Source of the DNA: Flavobacterium sp. | Lineage (GTDB): Bacteria; Bacteroidota; Bacteroidia; Flavobacteriales; Flavobacteriaceae | Assembly (NCBI GenBank): GCA_023253295.1 | Contig: JALRGZ010000307.1 | Span: 1 to 14,545 of the forward strand | DNA: 14,545 nucleotides | Direction of reading: 5' to 3' | Part shown: piece by piece, positions 6,947 to 14,545 of the stretch | Numbering within the stretch: position 1 is the stretch's first letter | Layout of the letters: every line of letters begins with the position of its first letter | Program-made: the position numbers and the translations under genes | Notes under the pieces: model-generated | What the model saw: only the letters and a program-made list of their open reading frames with translations | What the model was told of the DNA's origin: nothing | The model's database searches: none

Positions 6947-8749
6947 CTATTCTTTCATTAGCTGTAAAAGAGTCGATTTTGGCACTTCAAATACACTTCC
7001 ATGACGAATTCCGGACGGAAAAACCATCTTGTCCGAGACCTCTTCCCAGCCTTTCTCAGTTTGTTTTAGAGCACCATACTTATGATCACGGTATTTATCA
7101 AAATACACCATCCATTTTCCATCAATTTTGATAGCTGTTGGACCTTCAGCCCAATAATTTCCAGTAATAGGTTCGGAGGCTTTAGAATAAGGTCCTGTCA
7201 ATTTATCACTATAAGCTACCTTCAAATTCTTCTGCAACGGTAATTTGGTTTCATCTTTCAAAAACATGATATAACCTTTGTCATTCTTTAAAATTGAAGA
7301 ATCTATTACATTAAACCCCGGATCGTACAACAATTTAGTAGGTGTGTAAGTTTTAAAATCTTTGGTAGTTGTATAATAAATTCGGTGATTGTAACCACTA
7401 TCTTCGGTTGTTTGTGTTTCCGGAAATTTCCCTGGAATGGTGCTTGCCCAATAAATCATGTATTCTTTATTCACCTCATCATAGGTAATTTCCGGTGCCC
7501 AGGTATTACGAGTAGCACTTTCGTGTTCCATAACAGGCAAAAATTCCTGTTTTGACCAATGGATTAAATCCTTAGAAGAAGCATAACCGATACCTTTATC
7601 GGTCCAGCTTACTGTCCAAACCATATGATATAAGCCGTCTCCACCTTTGATAATACAAGGGTCACGCATTAACTTATCTTTGCCCACTTCGGGTGTTAAA
7701 AAGGAAGCATCCTTTTTTAAAGATTGCCATTGATACCCATCTTCACTATAGGCCAAATGCAAACCATCCACACCATTTCCTTTGAAATAAGAAAAAAGAT
7801 AGACTGTTTTTTCAGCTAAAATTTTATTAGCTACTAACCAATGTTCTAAAGCACTTGGCCAATCGGTATTAGTCCCTTTGTTACCCATTCCAAAGCCGTG
7901 TCCCCCATTTTGATACAAATGCATCTCAGCAGCCACTTTATTCTTTTTTAAAGCCATATAATAATTAATGCTATTCTCAACCGGAACAGCATAATCATCA
8001 GTCGCATGCACTAAAAAGGTTGGTGGAGTATTTTCGTTTACTAATTTTTCATTAGAATATTTAGCAACCAAATCATCTGTGGTTGTTTTTCCCAAAAGAC
8101 TGTTTTTTGAACCTTCATGTGTAATGCCTTTTTCCATTGAAATCACAGGATAAATTAGCATCGAAAAATCAGGTCGGGCACTAATAGCTCCTTTTGCATC
8201 ATAGACTTTATCCATATAATGCGTTGAAGCGGTAGAAGCCAAATGTCCTCCTGCGGAGAATCCCATAATCCCAATTTTATTAGCATTTAAATTCCATTTA
8301 TCAGCATTTCTTCGAAGGGTTCTTATAGCTTCCTGTGCATCCTGCAAAGGTCCAATAGTTTTATCCGACATAATTTCATCTGAAGGCAAACGGTATTTCA
8401 ACACAAAAGCAGATACACCAATAGAATTAAACCATTTGGCTACTTCAATACCCTCCCTATCGATAGACAAAAGAGCATAACCTCCTCCCGGACAAATAAT
8501 CACCGCTGGATTTTTAGTTCCTTTATTTTCTACCAAAAAAGGAATTAATGTAGGCACACTAACTTTTCTAACTCCGGTACGATTGCCTTGGGCATCTAAT
8601 CGAAGGGTTTCTGTGTATTCCGTATTTTTAATTTCTCCGGGGATTTTATCCCATAAAGGAAATGCAGCACTCTCTTGTGAAAAACCTTTTTTAGTCATAC
8701 TTAGAAAAAGAAATACCCCCAAAAATAGTGTTTTGTTAATTCTAACCAT
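6947..8749 (-). CDS. Bifunctional secreted enzyme: alpha/beta-hydrolase esterase fused to GH43 glycosidase
   Basis: This 600-residue protein carries two enzymes. After a signal peptide (about 1-25, ending KKGFSQ) comes an alpha/beta hydrolase of the acetyl-esterase/lipase type (about 30-312): oxyanion loop CPGGGY (86-91), nucleophile elbow GFSAGGH with S165, acid D251 or D252 (HATDDYAVP), and H284 in GGHGFG. The second half (about 315-590) is a five-bladed propeller of the GH43 type. Its candidate triad is intact: base D363 (MRDPCII), pKa-tuning D483 (NVIDSS), acid E535 (WAEGP). It also has WAPEITYD. The sequence recalls the Bt3655-like GH43 group, where arabinofuranosidases are known; exact specificity cannot be read. 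The likely job is removing ester groups and arabinose or other side-chain sugars from RG-I. It is last in the operon, with 85 bp separating it from the PL9 gene. Confidence 0.87.
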   Translation of the reverse strand: MVRINKTLFLGVFLFLSMTKKGFSQESAAFPLWDKIPGEIKNTEYTETLRLDAQGNRTGVRKVSVPTLIPFLVENKGTKNPAVIICPGGGYALLSIDREGIEVAKWFNSIGVSAFVLKYRLPSDEIMSDKTIGPLQDAQEAIRTLRRNADKWNLNANKIGIMGFSAGGHLASTASTHYMDKVYDAKGAISARPDFSMLIYPVISMEKGITHEGSKNSLLGKTTTDDLVAKYSNEKLVNENTPPTFLVHATDDYAVPVENSINYYMALKKNKVAAEMHLYQNGGHGFGMGNKGTNTDWPSALEHWLVANKILAEKTVYLFSYFKGNGVDGLHLAYSEDGYQWQSLKKDASFLTPEVGKDKLMRDPCIIKGGDGLYHMVWTVSWTDKGIGYASSKDLIHWSKQEFLPVMEHESATRNTWAPEITYDEVNKEYMIYWASTIPGKFPETQTTEDSGYNHRIYYTTTKDFKTYTPTKLLYDPGFNVIDSSILKNDKGYIMFLKDETKLPLQKNLKVAYSDKLTGPYSKASEPITGNYWAEGPTAIKIDGKWMVYFDKYRDHKYGALKQTEKGWEEVSDKMVFPSGIRHGSVFEVPKSTLLQLMKE

Positions 8750-8834
8750 CTTTTTATATCTATTTTATTTATTTACAATTTATTTTATTTCAACTAATTG
8801 CCACCTAAATTTCACTAAAACCAAAATAGTTTTG

Positions 8835-10175
8835 TTATTTCTCAAAACAACCTAAATCAGGAGCTTCTCCATTGTATGGAAATCCTAAATTTACACCAGC
8901 ATCAATTAACTTACTCGTTGATTTTAACTTTAAAAATTTAGTATCCGGCAAACTTCCATCAGCCTGTCTCGGAGCCATCAACAAATCCTCATCCAAACTT
9001 TCAAAATCCGAAGCGGAAACTTTTATATTCAAATCAAAATAATTATTCTTTAAGACACATCTCGTTTTATCAATATCCGTTAATTCCGCCGATAGTGCTT
9101 CAAAACCCAAATTATTAGCCATTTCGTGATTCCATCCCGATCCGTCTGTTCCAAAATCAGTTGGATTCAAAGCCAGACAGTTGACCATATTATAATTTTT
9201 TCTGTTTTTATAAGCAGTGTTATTATACCAAAAATTCCCTTCCAGATGATGATTGGCATAAAATCCACTTTGTTTATTTTTCACAGCCAGACAAAAACGA
9301 ATGGTATTTTTGGGAATTGGCGTATAATTTTCTACGATATCATTATAAGACCGCTTTCCTTTTCCGTAGCCACCGGCCTTAAAGCCATTTCCGTCTGCCC
9401 TACTAACAAAACCTTTGGAATATCCATTGTAAAATGCCCAGCAATTTTCAATTAAAACAGGTTCAGCATTACTAATCAAATCAAAACCATCATCACTATT
9501 GTACCAGGCACGACAACCTCTTAACACATTGTTTACACTTCCTTTTTGCAAATGACAGCCAAAACCATCCGTATTGCCGCCTTTACCTCCTTCAGAAACC
9601 GAATCCCAATTATCATGTGCATCGCAGTTTAAAATCAAATTATTAGAACCACTAACCATATACACACCAATAGCCATATTATCATGCATATCTATTTGCT
9701 CAATGGTATTATTACTTCCTCGAACTTCAAAACACTCAGATTGGGTATGCGTTTTTATTGTAACCTGAACCCCAATAATTTCTAATCCTTTGATATGAAT
9801 ATTATTTCCACTTATTAAAAAAGCAACGACTCTTTTCCATGCTGGCTTCACATTTTTATAATCAAAAACAGGCTTTTCATTTTTATAAGACAAATATGCA
9901 ATTCCGTTTTTATCCAATTTAGTCACATAAGCCCAAATCCCTCTGGTTTGTGAAATTTTATCTTCACGCATTTCATATTTACCTCCACGAATAAAAATGG
10001 TGTCTCCAGAACTCGATAATTCCTGCGCTCTTTTTATAGTTTCAACAGGAGCATCAATAGTTCCTGCATTATTATCATTACCATTTGGTGCCACATAAAA
10101 TTCTTTAGCAAAAGAAAAAAAACTGCTTAAAAGAATTAATACTAAACTTAATTTACTCTTCATAACTTTAAACAT
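8835..10175 (-). CDS. Pectate or rhamnogalacturonan lyase, family PL9 (parallel beta-helix)
   Basis: This 446-residue secreted lyase starts FYVAPNGNDNNAGTIDAPVE after its signal peptide, a typical opening of right-handed beta-helix proteins. The PL9 active site is well preserved against Dickeya Pel9A. Calcium ligands Asp209, 233, 234 and 237 correspond by spacing to D203 (NTDGFG) and D228, D229, D232 (NSDDGFD). The catalytic Lys273 corresponds to K266 in DGNGFKAGG. PL9 enzymes cut either homogalacturonan or RG-I (BT4170 of Bacteroides thetaiotaomicron is a known RG-I case). The GH105, GH106, PL4 and CE12 neighbours favour RG-I here. The first ATG gives MFKVMKSKLSL; the ATG at codon 5 (10163) gives a more usual signal peptide and may be the true start. 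A hairpin separates it from the GH105 gene. Confidence 0.9.
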   Translation of the reverse strand: MFKVMKSKLSLVLILLSSFFSFAKEFYVAPNGNDNNAGTIDAPVETIKRAQELSSSGDTIFIRGGKYEMREDKISQTRGIWAYVTKLDKNGIAYLSYKNEKPVFDYKNVKPAWKRVVAFLISGNNIHIKGLEIIGVQVTIKTHTQSECFEVRGSNNTIEQIDMHDNMAIGVYMVSGSNNLILNCDAHDNWDSVSEGGKGGNTDGFGCHLQKGSVNNVLRGCRAWYNSDDGFDLISNAEPVLIENCWAFYNGYSKGFVSRADGNGFKAGGYGKGKRSYNDIVENYTPIPKNTIRFCLAVKNKQSGFYANHHLEGNFWYNNTAYKNRKNYNMVNCLALNPTDFGTDGSGWNHEMANNLGFEALSAELTDIDKTRCVLKNNYFDLNIKVSASDFESLDEDLLMAPRQADGSLPDTKFLKLKSTSKLIDAGVNLGFPYNGEAPDLGCFEK

Positions 10176-10197
10176 CTTTAAAATTAAATTCCACTAA

Positions 10198-10224
10198 AAA
10201 GGGAAGCCACTTCTACTTCCCTTT
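10198..10224 (-). terminator. Hairpin between GH105 and PL9 genes, possible partial terminator
   Basis: The arms AAAGGGAAG (10198-10206) and CTTCCCTTT (10216-10224) pair perfectly over 9 bp with a 9-base loop. On the minus strand the stem ends in CCCTTTTTAGTGG, a short five-T run. It lies about 40 bp after the GH105 stop codon. Because the next gene follows within 90 bp in the same direction and I saw no copy of the TATCCTGC motif before it, this may attenuate rather than end transcription, or mark an RNA-processing end. Confidence 0.5.
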
Positions 10225-10262
10225 ATTCTATTTCAAACTATTTTCAATATCAAAAACAGCTT

Positions 10263-11387
10263 TTATTTCATCTTATAAATTTCTGAACCAGCCAATAAGA
10301 AACAGCCTAATCCATAATCTTCAAAATCAGGAATTTTATCGTAAGTTAAAGGTTGACCGTCTTTTGGTTCTTTCCCTGTAGATTGTAAGAAACCTAAAAA
10401 ACCATCTTTATGTAAACTCTCCTTCACCAAAGCTTTCCATGCTTTTTCCACTACCGGCAAATAGGTTTTCTTGTCTAAAATTCCATGATTGATTCCGTAG
10501 GTGATTCCATAAACAAATAATGCTGTTCCCGAAGCTTCTTTTTCTCCAAAGTTGGTTGGATCATGCAAACTCACATTCCAGAAACCGTCTTTTCTTTGAA
10601 TAGGCACCAAAGCTTTTGCCATGGCTTTTAAGTCACTAACATATTGATCTCTGTGCGGTGCGTCCTCCGGAATAATAGTCAATACTTTTGCCAAAGCAGC
10701 AATTACCCAGCCATTTCCACGACTCCAGTAACAATCCTCTCCATTTGGTTCTTTGTAAGGAGGATCAAAATCGGCATCTCGCCACCATAAACCATCTTTT
10801 GGATTATACAAACCGTGATCACCATGATTATTACGAGAATACATATACATTTCATACATTTTCTCAAAATAACGGCTGTCTTTGTCTAAAACACCCATTT
10901 TAGCAAAAACCGGCATCCCCATTTGAATCGCATCAATCCATGACCAATCGTCGAGTTGTGGCGTATTCAACAACATATTGATACATTGTCTGGTGTTTTT
11001 TAACTTTTTAGCATCCGGCTCAATGTTGTACAAGTCGATATAGGTTTGTGCGGCACAATAATCATCGGCATTTCTATTGGCATTTCCATTTCTGAATCCC
11101 CATTTATGAAATTCTGCCCAAGAATACGCATAATCATAATAGACTTGCTTAGGCCAAATCTCGTGTAAAGCCATTAATCCCTCATAATAAACACCACGTG
11201 TCCAAATGTTACTCGGACGCTCTCTATTGGTTACAATGGTTTTTCCTGTATCAGGCCATTTGTCCATAAAGTATTTGTTAGCCAATTCCATTTGGGTTAA
11301 AACTTCTTTTTTATCAAAAGGTTGTTGGGCAAAAGCAATACTACTTAAGACCAAACTTAAACCTAAAAACAAAATATTCTTTTTCAT
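10263..11387 (-). CDS. Unsaturated rhamnogalacturonyl hydrolase, family GH105
   Basis: This 374-residue enzyme is of the YteR/YesR type. It hydrates and releases the 4,5-unsaturated galacturonate that RG lyases leave at the non-reducing end of oligosaccharides. A Sec signal peptide (about 1-20, SSIAFA then QQ) places it in the periplasm or beyond, unlike the cytoplasmic Bacillus enzymes. Family features of the (alpha/alpha)6 barrel are present: NADDYCAAQTY (106-116), WSWIDAIQMGMP (148-159, D152 the likely general acid, equivalent to Asp143 of YteR), YWSRGNGWV (220-228) and EASGTALFVYG (284-294). The length is normal for the family. It begins 17 bp after the GH106 stop codon, so the two are co-transcribed and act in sequence: uronate removal here, then rhamnose removal by GH106. 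Confidence 0.92.
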   Translation of the reverse strand: MKKNILFLGLSLVLSSIAFAQQPFDKKEVLTQMELANKYFMDKWPDTGKTIVTNRERPSNIWTRGVYYEGLMALHEIWPKQVYYDYAYSWAEFHKWGFRNGNANRNADDYCAAQTYIDLYNIEPDAKKLKNTRQCINMLLNTPQLDDWSWIDAIQMGMPVFAKMGVLDKDSRYFEKMYEMYMYSRNNHGDHGLYNPKDGLWWRDADFDPPYKEPNGEDCYWSRGNGWVIAALAKVLTIIPEDAPHRDQYVSDLKAMAKALVPIQRKDGFWNVSLHDPTNFGEKEASGTALFVYGITYGINHGILDKKTYLPVVEKAWKALVKESLHKDGFLGFLQSTGKEPKDGQPLTYDKIPDFEDYGLGCFLLAGSEIYKMK

Positions 11388-11404
11388 TATTGAGCTGTTT
11401 ATTA

Positions 11405-14140
11405 TTATTTATTCTCTTCCAAAGGAGTAAGCGAAACCGGTCCTTTTAAACCCGATGGCATTGGCCCCCATTTAGTAGCATCAAATTTATTATAGTCTTT
11501 ATCCACCATATTGATTTCATAGAAAATCTTCCATTCCTTACCTTTCATTTCCATATCGCGAACTCTGTTAGCCGAAAGATTAGTTACTTGAATTTTCAAC
11601 TCATTATTTTTTCTTTTCAGCTTCCCTAATTCAATTGAAAATGGCACTGACCAAGCCGGTCCGATATACTTTCCGTTCAACCATACTTTAGCACTTTCTC
11701 TCACATCGCCTAAATTCAATTGCCATATTTTAGCCGAAACCGTTGGCCTATCGAATAGTAAAGTATAAGTTGCCGTACCTGAAAAAGCTTCGGCTTCAGG
11801 ACTAATTTTTGTCCATGATTCTAATTTATCAAGCTTTACTGGAGCAGGCAAAGTTGGCCCACCTTTTTCAAAAGTCAAATTCCATTCCCCTTTAAGTGCA
11901 ATTGGGACTGTTTTAGGTACAAAATATTTCCATAGTTTTTCAGATGCTTTATTTTCTGTCTTTAAGAACAAAGACTTTCCTGATTCGATACGAACCTTCA
12001 CCATTGTAGTTATGCCGTTTTTCTGAACCTTGGCATTCCCTACTTTTCGGGTTAACGGATCTAAAATCAGTACTTCTTTATTGGCTACAGCCAAAGGAAT
12101 AAAACCTTCGATTGTTTTAGAAGTATGATTTACCAAATAATAGATTTTTTCTCCATTTACATCTCTTCTAATGAATTTTAAACCTGTATCTACTAATGTT
12201 TCTGGCTTTTCATTTGCTTCAGTAAGCGCTTTAAACACATCACTAACCGGATCTAATAACATTTTATTCGATGCAATTAAATGAGCCATTTTTTCATTTT
12301 GGGCTTCATAATTATATAATCCCGGAACCGATTTTGGCAAACCTTCAAAAATAATAGAAGCTCCCGCTTTTTTCAAAGCAATCAATTTTTCTAAAGTAGC
12401 CAAAGGCATTTTATCGCAATTAGGAATCACTAAAGCCTTATAACTATTTCCCGGAAGTACCAGCAATCCATCTTTAACAGCAGCCTGAGCTATAAAACTA
12501 TCCGAAATAAAGTCAACTCCATAGCCTTTCTCCATCAATTTTTCGGTGGTTTCATAAAAAGGTGTTCCGTGTAACCATTCATTTAAGGAATGAATCTTGA
12601 ATTGGAAAAACAAATTCCCTTCTAAACTTTTCCCCCAGGTATCATAAATTGGATAATACAATAAGGTTCCGTTATCCGGTTTTCCAGCTTGTAATAAAGA
12701 CTGGCAATTAGCTATATAAGAAAATAATCCCGGAGCATCTTCCCAAATTGAATTATTAGCATTAAAATTTACAGAAGCATAAAATTTCCACCCTGGCCAT
12801 TCTGCCTTTTTAGGCGAATAAGTAGAACCGTGCAAAAACACATGATTAATTCCGTTAAGCAATAAATCTTCTACCTCAGGTTTGCATTGTGACAAGGCGG
12901 TTTTAAAGTGGTCTCTCAACCAGGTAAAAGTTTCTGATGAAGTCAATGGTTTACCCGCAATATGTGCAGCCGATGAAGAGAATTTCAACATCACAGGATC
13001 AGCATCTCCATCTCTGATATCTTCTATTTCGCGTCTAAAACCCGGAATATCATAAGGCATTGAACCAAAAGTTTCACATTCAGGAATATCCGCCGAAGCG
13101 TATAAATCAATTAAATTTCCCGGAGAGCCATGTGCCTGTAATTTAGTTTTAAAGTGTTTAGCATTAGCCCATTTTGTCCAAGGCACATCAAACTTATTCA
13201 ACAGCAAATCCGAAATAGTTTCACGGTAATCACTCTTTACTCTATTACCTATTTCCGAATCCTCCTTACTCAACAATTGTGGCAGGTATTTTTTTAGATC
13301 ATAACCTCTTCGTTTTGCAAATTCGTCTAAAAAATGAGGTGTAAAATCGGTTCCATAAACTTCATAACTATCATTAAAAATAGCTCTCAACTTCCCTTCT
13401 AAACCTGTTAATGCTTTATCAAATGGCACTACATAAGCATTAAGAGCTTCCTCCGAATAATGATCTAAAGTATAACCTTTACCTCCCGGAGCGGCACGTT
13501 TTACCTGTTGACCTGTTTTCCCTGCAAAAACAGCATATATAGTATAAGCTGTATTTGAAGCTTTCCAATTTAACAAATTCCCATTCAATTGTTTAGTTAA
13601 ATCCACATAAGAACCATCGGCACCATAGGCTGAAACAGCTAATAATTGGGCGGGAATTTTTTCTTTTTCAGGATTAACTTTAATTTCTTTATTAAAAACT
13701 TCGTTTTTTTGAACCTCATACTTTTCGACAACCAATTTAGTTGCAGCATGTGGCAGTGTCACTTGAGGACCTCCATAAGGCCAACCCGTTCCTAATACCA
13801 TATCTACCTGCATCCCTAAACTATCGGCTATTTTAACCGTATAGCCTAACATTTCCATGTATTTAGGCGACAGATAATCAATAAAATTTTTCTCTTCTCC
13901 TTTTACTCCATAAATAGGAGTTATCTCTACTCCTCCAATACCCACTTTTTGAAATTCAATCAAACTGGATTTCAAATTGGGTTTATCAACTGCATTCCCC
14001 ATCCACCACCAACGAGCCCAAGGTTTAGTTACGTTTTTAGTTTCAGGCCAAACCGGACTATGTTCTTTAGATTGTGCCGAAGCATTTAAAGAAAACAGAA
14101 TCCCAATTAAATAAGGAAAATAATGGTGTTTAATTCTCAT
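11405..14140 (-). CDS. Alpha-L-rhamnosidase, family GH106
   Basis: This 911-residue enzyme removes non-reducing-end rhamnose from RG-I oligosaccharides. The signal peptide is about 1-22 (FSLNASAQ). Family GH106 marks include WARWWWMGNAVDK (41-53), GIGGVEITPIYG (67-78) and GTGWPYGGP (117-125) in the N-terminal barrel, NDSYEVYG (256-263), CETFGSMPYDIPGF (355-368) and SSETFTWLRDHF (401-412). E260 and E403 are candidates for the catalytic Glu pair, though I cannot align them with certainty to BT0986. The C-terminal part (about 745-905) is a beta-sandwich like those of GH2-type enzymes (GDVRESAKVWLNGKYIGPAW). The length is within the family's usual range. It is the first gene of the operon, with a 110-bp gap to the direct-repeat motif upstream. 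Confidence 0.92.
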   Translation of the reverse strand: MRIKHHYFPYLIGILFSLNASAQSKEHSPVWPETKNVTKPWARWWWMGNAVDKPNLKSSLIEFQKVGIGGVEITPIYGVKGEEKNFIDYLSPKYMEMLGYTVKIADSLGMQVDMVLGTGWPYGGPQVTLPHAATKLVVEKYEVQKNEVFNKEIKVNPEKEKIPAQLLAVSAYGADGSYVDLTKQLNGNLLNWKASNTAYTIYAVFAGKTGQQVKRAAPGGKGYTLDHYSEEALNAYVVPFDKALTGLEGKLRAIFNDSYEVYGTDFTPHFLDEFAKRRGYDLKKYLPQLLSKEDSEIGNRVKSDYRETISDLLLNKFDVPWTKWANAKHFKTKLQAHGSPGNLIDLYASADIPECETFGSMPYDIPGFRREIEDIRDGDADPVMLKFSSSAAHIAGKPLTSSETFTWLRDHFKTALSQCKPEVEDLLLNGINHVFLHGSTYSPKKAEWPGWKFYASVNFNANNSIWEDAPGLFSYIANCQSLLQAGKPDNGTLLYYPIYDTWGKSLEGNLFFQFKIHSLNEWLHGTPFYETTEKLMEKGYGVDFISDSFIAQAAVKDGLLVLPGNSYKALVIPNCDKMPLATLEKLIALKKAGASIIFEGLPKSVPGLYNYEAQNEKMAHLIASNKMLLDPVSDVFKALTEANEKPETLVDTGLKFIRRDVNGEKIYYLVNHTSKTIEGFIPLAVANKEVLILDPLTRKVGNAKVQKNGITTMVKVRIESGKSLFLKTENKASEKLWKYFVPKTVPIALKGEWNLTFEKGGPTLPAPVKLDKLESWTKISPEAEAFSGTATYTLLFDRPTVSAKIWQLNLGDVRESAKVWLNGKYIGPAWSVPFSIELGKLKRKNNELKIQVTNLSANRVRDMEMKGKEWKIFYEINMVDKDYNKFDATKWGPMPSGLKGPVSLTPLEENK

Positions 14141-14208
14141 TGATTATTTGTTATAATGATATAATTCTTAATTTATTTAGAAATAAATTACAGCCCTATA
14201 TTTTAAAA

Positions 14209-14239
14209 TTAATTTAGCTTATAAAATTATCAAAGCAAA
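14209..14239 (-). promoter_or_regulatory. Possible Bacteroidota-type promoter of the GH106 operon
   Basis: On the minus strand a TTTG (14239-14236) is followed after 19 bp by TAAATTAA (14216-14209). This matches the TTTG at -33 and, imperfectly (6 of 8), the TAnnTTTG at -7 of Bacteroidota sigma-factor promoters. The direct-repeat site at 14250-14269 ends 10 bp before the TTTG, where an activator could touch RNA polymerase. The DNA is very AT-rich, so chance matches are common. Confidence 0.3.
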
Positions 14240-14249
14240 GTTTATCAAC

Positions 14250-14269
14250 TATCCTGCACAGTCCTGCAT
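14250..14269 (-). promoter_or_regulatory. Putative activator site (copy A) upstream of the GH106 operon
   Basis: The plus strand reads TATCCTGCACAGTCCTGCAT: two TCCTGCA units exactly 10 bp apart, the clearest of three related sites in the window. It lies 110-130 bp before the GH106 start codon. The other copies are before the PL4 operon and the CE12 gene, so one factor may control all three units. The rest of 14141-14435 is AT-rich and shows no further gene. Confidence 0.55.
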
Positions 14270-14435
14270 GAATGCCAAACAAGCTCAATTCAAGAACTTT
14301 CAAACCGAATTTTAAATTCAATCAATAAAAATTAAAAATAAAATCTACCATAAACCGATTACTAATCACTCGACTTTTGACTTTTTAATCTTTTATAATA
14401 AAAACAAAAAATAAAAAACAATTAGCTATTTTACT

Positions 14436-14545
14436 CTAGAAACAGGAATATTTTTTAGAGAAGAATTCAAAAATTTCCTTTGGCGTTTCCATCTTTTTGT
14501 AACCTGTATCACAAACCTCTGTAAATAAAGGCAATAAAGCACCCG
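14436..14545 (-). CDS. C-terminal end of an unidentified protein (5' part beyond window)
   Basis: An open frame enters from the window edge and ends at a TAG at 14438-14436, giving 35 residues. It starts GALLPLFTEVCDTGYKK and ends in an aromatic and Lys-rich tail (FEFFSKKYSCF). The composition looks like a real protein end rather than AT-rich noise. About 295 bp separate it from the GH106 start codon. I do not recognise the family, and too little is present to assign a function. No clear terminator was seen after it. Confidence 0.5.
   Translation of the reverse strand, partial: GALLPLFTEVCDTGYKKMETPKEIFEFFSKKYSCF

Noticed and set aside
8457..8466. CTATCGATAG palindrome, considered as a third operator for the GntR/LacI-type regulator
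   Set aside because: It is inside the esterase coding region and differs from GTAATCGATTAC outside the central ATCGAT, so it is probably chance.
9126..9455. Plus-strand open frame of 109 codons opposite the PL9 gene
   Set aside because: It lies wholly antisense to a well-supported PL9 catalytic region, so it is a shadow of that coding sequence.
14351..14362. TAAACCGATTAC, a possible weak operator upstream of the GH106 operon
   Set aside because: It matches the palindrome at only 9 of 12 positions, is not itself symmetric, and lies about 210 bp from the start codon; too weak to call in AT-rich DNA.

Overview
The window looks like a low-GC Bacteroidota chromosome, most likely a Flavobacterium-type member of the Flavobacteriia. 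The evidence is the AT-rich intergenic DNA, the lack of clear Shine-Dalgarno sites, a C-terminal type IX secretion sorting domain on one enzyme, and a lipoprotein whose cysteine is followed by a Gly/Asp-rich export signal. Every gene I can support lies on the minus strand, so transcription runs from high to low coordinates.

The content is a pectin locus aimed at rhamnogalacturonan I (RG-I), the pectin backbone of alternating rhamnose and galacturonate. In transcription order: the last 35 codons of an unidentified gene (14436-14545); a leader region with a direct-repeat motif; GH106 alpha-L-rhamnosidase (11405-14140); GH105 unsaturated rhamnogalacturonyl hydrolase (10263-11387); a hairpin; PL9 lyase (8835-10175); a two-domain esterase/GH43 protein (6947-8749); and a terminator. 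A second unit has a PL4 rhamnogalacturonan lyase exported by type IX secretion (3229-6606) and a tandem fibronectin-III-like lipoprotein (2529-3224), closed by a strong terminator. A GntR/LacI-type regulator follows as its own unit (1200-2282), with two palindromes in its promoter and a terminator behind it. Last comes the start of a CE12-type rhamnogalacturonan acetylesterase (1-968), cut by the window edge.

The inferred pathway is as follows. The secreted PL4 lyase cuts RG-I outside the cell, possibly with the surface lipoprotein. CE12 removes acetyl groups that block the lyases. PL9 makes further beta-elimination cuts. GH105 removes the unsaturated uronate left at the non-reducing end, GH106 removes rhamnose, and the GH43 half of the fusion probably trims arabinose side chains. 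No SusC/SusD pair is present in the window, so the uptake system must be elsewhere.

The most interesting unlabelled signal is regulatory. The octamer TATCCTGC, in two of the three cases part of a 10-bp-period direct repeat, sits upstream of each of the three enzyme transcription units (near 14250, 6831 and 1029). It is absent from the regulator's own promoter, which instead carries two copies of a GTAATCGATTAC-type palindrome. This suggests two layers of control: one factor for the enzyme operons, and autoregulation of the GntR/LacI protein.
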